64,000 nt of DNA from the NCBI GenBank assembly GCA_023374045.1, contig CM041783.1, positions 127,411,503 through 127,475,502 of the forward strand, in the 5' to 3' direction. The notes under the pieces were generated by a model. That model was not told the origin of the DNA. It saw only the letters and a list, made by a program, of their open reading frames with translations, and made no database searches. Both the position numbers and the translations under genes were made by a program. This document shows, piece after piece, positions 59,601 to 64,000 of the stretch (the first letter of the stretch is position 1; each line of letters starts with the position of its first letter). The DNA comes from Limonium bicolor (Eukaryota > Streptophyta > Magnoliopsida > Caryophyllales > Plumbaginaceae).

Positions 59601-60065
59601 AAGTCGTATGCTGATGTTCGACGACGGGACCTGGAGTTCACGGTGGGCGACCAGGTGTTTGTGCGAGTTTCACCAATGAAGGGTGTATTCAGGTTTGGGC
59701 AGAAGGGCAAATTAAGCCCGAAGTTTGTTGGTCCTTATGAGATTACGGAGCGGGTGGGCCCGGTTGCTTATAGGTTGAATTTACCTGCTGAGCTGGGTAA
59801 AGTGCATGATGTTTTTCATGTTTCACAGCTAAAGAAATACATGCACCACCCCTCCCATGTGTTAGAACCTGAGGGGTTGACTTTAGAACCAAATATGAGA
59901 TCCGTGGAGACTCCTCAGAGAATCTTGGACAGTAAGACTAGGGACACTCGCCATAAGTCAGTGCGACTGGTGAAGGTTCTCTGGTCTAACCAGGATGTCG
60001 AAGACGCCACGTGGGAATTAGAGGATAAGATGAGGGCGAAGTACCCTTCTTTGTTTACTGACTAG
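59600..60065 (+). pseudogene. Integrase C-terminus with GPY/F and chromodomain-like module
   Basis: The frame from 59442 to 60065 is open. FVGPYEITERVGPVAYRLNLP is the GPY/F module, and VHDVFHVSQLKKY is conserved in gypsy integrases. The last stretch, ETPQRILDSKTR ... VLWSNQDVEDATWELEDKM, has the chromodomain-like fold of chromoviruses, thought to steer integration to particular chromatin. Confidence 0.85.
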
Positions 60066-60377
60066 ATCGTCTGTATAGGGTTCGGGGCGTACCCCCTTTT
60101 TAAGGGGGGTAGAGCTTCCTCGCTTTTGTGTTAGGAAACAAACTTGTTGTCGTTTGTTTGGTTGTTTAAGATGTGAATTTGTGTAAGTTGCTACACTTTG
60201 GTGTTAAGTTTGAGTTATGTATAATACTTGTGTATTGTATTTGAGATCGACCTTCGAGTCTTGAGATGTGTGAATGTGAATATAAGATCTGGTGTTAAGA
60301 TTAATGGAATTAAGTACCGTGAATGGTTAAGCATATATGTGAACATTGGGGACAAAGTACTTTTAAGGGGGGTAGAT
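60066..60377 (+). other. Element C 3' untranslated segment with polypurine tracts
   Basis: No coding sequence. A polypurine-like TTTTTAAGGGGGGTAGAGC lies at 60097-60114, next to its complementary CCCCCTTTTT. The real tract TTTTAAGGGGGGTAGAT (60361-60377) abuts the 3' LTR and is preceded by a decayed version (60342-60359) of the hairpin seen in A and B. Confidence 0.8.
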
Positions 60378-63300
60378 TGAAATACCCCAAACTTAGATAT
60401 GGTGTTTAAATGATAAACTAAGTTATAAGGAGGCTAAATAATGCCTTAGAAACATTAAGAAATATTTTTAATCAAAGAAAACATAAGGAAACACCAAAAG
60501 AGCAGTTTAAGCAAAAACGTGCTCTAAGCTTGGAGAGACTTGGGTGAGTACCCAAATATTGTTCTAAGACCTTAGTAATATTATAATGGTCATTTTAAAT
60601 CAATTACCAAAGAAAACCAAGCTTGAAAACAAGTTAAAACACAAAATGTGCTTTAAGGAGTCTTAAAGCACATTTTTGAAAATTATCTTGTAAATGGGTT
60701 TTGAATGGTTAAATGTCCATCATTACTCTTTAATTAACATTTGTACTAATTAGTATCACATTAGGAAGTCTAAATCAATGGGAAATCAAAAATTTCACAA
60801 CAATGTGCCTTGTTTTATGAATAGTAATTTAATTAAGCTAGTTTATAATATAAGTGAGATATTTGGTCAACAAAGACTTAAGTACCCCTTGTTACTTAAT
60901 GGGGGATGGTTTTTACAAGGTGAGTCACCACCTTTATTAGTTATTAAGTAAACAAATAATTAAAGCAAAACTACTATTTACTTTACAAGATAAATATCTC
61001 ACCTTTAATCACCTCTCTCCTCACCTCTTCATTCTCTCTTGTTCCCACGGTTTTTAGTTGCTCTCTCCCTTCTCCATTGACGTGAAGAACAACCCCATGC
61101 TAGCTCCACCTTCCTTTGTACACTACTTACTCATTTTAGCTCCAAAACCAAAACAAATTACATATTCTTCTTAGTTAGCTCAAGCTCTCTCTTTCTATCT
61201 TTTCAAATCTTCAAGAGCTTTGATTTGGTGCCAAGCCAAACCACCATTAGAGGAGGAAACTCAAGTTTGGAGACTCCATTGGCTTCTCCATTCTCTTAAG
61301 GTAAAGAAAGTGTAAGAAAATCTAGGTTTCCATCACTTTTCTTCATGACCGAAAATACATGCTCATCAGGCTTCATTTTAATGCCTTGTTCTAGCTTGTT
61401 TTCTACTCTTCAAAGGATTGTGGAGGTCCTTTTTGCTTCATATCCAAGCTTGTCTTGAGAAACCAAGGTAAAACAATCACCTTAATACCTTAAAGCACAT
61501 TTTTAACCTAGGGTTTGTACCTTAGGGTTAATGTATTATCTAGTACTCATTGGAGTCATTGGATATTGGTTAGAACATTGGCAAGGAGATATATATTGGT
61601 GACCGAAATTGAGCATGGAAAAACCTAAGGAGGAAAGTTTGTGAGCTTGTGAAAGAATAAGGTAAATTGCTTACCTTAGGGTGTTTTATTGTTTAAGGGA
61701 ATGGGATTTGGATATGTGATGAGTTAGTATAGTGGTTACATTGGGAAAAGGGGTTATAAAACCTAGGAGAAAGAACAATGACTATACTTGTGATTAAGGA
61801 GCCAATGAGAAAAGAGATAGTCAAACAATGTTGAGATGAATTACAAGAAGCATTTTATTTCAATGGGAGCCTTGTTGTGTGTATACGCAGGTTAAAGGCA
61901 AATATATGTGGAAATTCAGTGGTTAAGATTATTGTCATTTAAGGGCCTAAGTGCCAAGCATTTAAGTTTATACACTATGTAATGATGTGGTGTAGTTTTG
62001 GTGTAAATTGTGTGCTAAGGTGTTGTGATGAGAATTTGAGTGATCTTGGTTGTTTGATGGTGAAAAACCAAGTGTTTGGATGTAACTGTGTACTAGAGAA
62101 CCCATGGCAAAATTTAGAGGAGAACTTAAGTGTTTAAGATGTTCTAAAGAGATTTCATGACTAAGGAAGTACTAGGAAGTTCTAAAGGTTGTCTTGATGA
62201 AAAATGGTGAGATTAAGGTGTATTAAATGGCTTATAATGACTTAGGCATCACTATAAAGGATTTAGGAATCGAAAGAGTGTACTTGGGTATTTAGGACTT
62301 AGGTAAGTGTTGATAAAAGAAGCTAGGAAACTTGGGTAAGTTAGATGTAAATGAGTGTAAAACTTTTAGATGATTTAGGTAGAAACTAGAGTTTAGAATT
62401 TAAGGAAGCCTTGGAAGATGTAATAGGGATGTAAGTGGTGTATATGGTGTGGTCAAGTTCTTAAGGAGGGAACTTTTGGCTAGTAGAAGTTCTAGGTGAA
62501 AGGGATGTTGAAATGTAGGAAAGAGATAAGTGTTAAGTGTTAGTAGTTGTTGTAAGAATTGAGTAAAGGATTGGAATGATCGTGAAGGTTGTTTTAATGA
62601 GTTTGGAAGATGGTTTAAGGTGGGTTTAAGGGTCTAAATGATGTTAGAAAACATTGGAATACTTGAGGAAAAGTTTGGTGAAGATTTGACAATGTATGGG
62701 CATGTTCTGGTGGCGTCCGACCCAGGGGTCCGACCCAAGTTTGGGTCGGACGGCCTCTGTTAGACGCCAGTGAATGGTTCTGGAATGGTCTGACCCAGAG
62801 GATTTGGGTCAGACATGGGTCGGACGGGAGTGTTTTTAAGGGTGAGAAAATTTCTGGAATGGTCCGACCCAGTTGGTTGGGTCGGATGTGGGTCGGACAA
62901 GTGGAGTTTTTCAAACCCGAAAGTTACTGGAAGGGTCCGACCCAGTTGGTGGGTCGGACGGTGGGTCGGACGACCCTTAACACTTAGAAAAAAAAAGAAA
63001 TTTTGAATTCTAAGGATGATAATTGGTAATAAGGTATACCATTGGTATTAAGTTAAGTGAAAACCTTAATGTTTAAAGTTAAGTTTATAAGGTTAAGTGG
63101 CAAGGATTTAAGAGGATATCCAATGGGAATCTTTAGGGACTAAGTGAGTTAAGTAAGGTGCAAATAACTAATGGCCTAAAAATGAATCAATGTTTTAGGT
63201 TTGTGAATTGGGACCCCGGAGAAGGTTAACGAACGACGATCGACGGTGAACGGTACAATCTATCTTGTGACCTGCTTGTGTGCTATCTGTTTACTTGCTA

Positions 63301-64000
63301 TGACTAAGACAAGATAAAGCATGCAACCGGTTATATTTGTTCTGTTGTGTATGTGTTTTCTTTGCACTAACCCACGAGATTTGAGATTGTTACTAACCAA
63401 GTTTAGTACTTACTGAGTTAAGGATAAGAATTAAGTATTGATGATTGTTGGTTAATACCCGTTAAGGTTTAACTAACCCATGGTGTTTAAGATTTCTACT
63501 AACTGGAATTTGAGTGAGGAAACCCGGGGCTGACTCCGGTCATGCATGCTAAGGAAAGGGGGACGGTATCTGAATCAGATCCGCCCTCCGCTTAAGGACT
63601 TGTCTTCGGACTGTAGCCTAGGGCCGGTTGCCGGCTCAGCTACGCTGGACTCCGTCCAGGGTAGGTGGCATTAAGATGGTGTGGTGGGATCACCTAAATC
63701 CCAGGTTTGAAATTAAGCTACAACCATTCCCTTCCAGGAACGGTTTGTATACTGAGAATAAGTTGAGGTTAAGATTAAGGTAAGTTAAGGAACTGAGGTT
63801 AAGGAAATCAGGACTAAGGAGGGGGTTACTAACCCACTTGATAAGGGAATACTTGTGTCGTTCATTGTGTGTGAACTATGTATGTTCAACTATGGATTGT
63901 TGTTTATTGCACTTCATATCATGCTTGTGTACTTAATCAATTTCCATGCTATCGACAATTAGTCGTCGTAGCCCCGTTAGCTTGGGGGCCATGAGAGGGA
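60378..64000 (+). mobile_element. Element C, 3' LTR, truncated by the window
   Basis: This starts TGAAATACCCCAAACTTAG and aligns with the 5' LTR to about 53640. It lacks the hAT element and has two short deletions relative to the 5' LTR (near 63050 and 63278). Its hairpin array (62715-62976) is the more complete one. About 0.4 kb of the LTR lies beyond the window. Confidence 0.92.

Larger units (their letters stand above)
56694..60065 (+). pseudogene. pol: pol of element C: protease, RT, RNase H, integrase, chromodomain-like tail
   Basis: This is a Ty3/gypsy chromovirus polyprotein in the standard PR-RT-RH-IN order, giving the processing protease, the reverse transcriptase and the integrase. 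The frame is open from 56684 to 58330 and then broken: a one-base deletion near 58326, stops at 58363, 58603 and 59370 (all TAG), and frame changes near 58650, 58780 and 59090. All catalytic motifs remain readable when frames are followed piecewise. The long LTRs, iMet primer site and chromodomain-like tail suggest the Tekay/Del lineage; a tree would be needed to settle that. No intact polyprotein can come from this copy. Confidence 0.93.

Overview
The window is plant nuclear DNA made almost entirely of nested Ty3/gypsy-type LTR retrotransposons, with no ordinary host gene visible. Evidence for a flowering plant: LTRs of 4 to 6 kb, primer-binding sites matching the 3' end of initiator tRNA-Met (TGGTATCAGAGC), chromovirus-type pol, and a plant-type AlkB-like reading frame. 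The species cannot be named. Four related LTR families are present, called A, B, C and D here. In element sense all begin TGAAATACCCC and end in (T)GTTACA or a close variant.

Layout. 1-198 is the tip of a minus-strand A-type LTR inserted in B. 199-15440 is a minus-strand tandem array of family B (LTR piece, internal region, complete 5.8-kb LTR, second internal region). At 15441 a minus-strand D solo LTR (15441-18993 plus 32932-33796, target duplication TATAC) interrupts B. A complete plus-strand A element (18994-32926, target duplication TTTAA) interrupts D. B resumes at 33802. A segment of about 6.6 kb spanning A 3' LTR, D end, B internal and B LTR is tandemly duplicated (29092-35696 and 35703-42290). 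B continues to 48640. Element C (plus strand) starts at 48641 and runs off the right edge inside its 3' LTR. A 1,333-bp hAT-type DNA transposon sits in the 5' LTR of C only.

Only C keeps recognisable protein-coding sequence: a decayed gag with two zinc knuckles and two frame-restoring introns, then protease, reverse transcriptase, RNase H, integrase and a chromodomain-like tail. A and B have LTRs as long as or longer than their 4.6 to 4.7 kb internal regions and no recognisable pol, so they look like large non-autonomous derivatives (LARD-like).

The most striking item is at 55805-56539, between gag and protease of C: an almost complete AlkB-family 2-oxoglutarate/Fe(II) dioxygenase domain with the HxD, distal His and RxxxxxR motifs. 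It is flanked by splice-like sites whose phases would let one gag donor join either the AlkB exon (which ends in its own stop) or the protease-pol exon. This suggests a retrotransposon that captured a nucleic-acid demethylase-like gene and could express it by alternative splicing. This copy is broken by a nonsense codon and two frameshifts.

Inferred order of events: B array, then D into B, A into D, the 6.6-kb duplication, and (order relative to these unknown) C into B followed by the hAT element into C.
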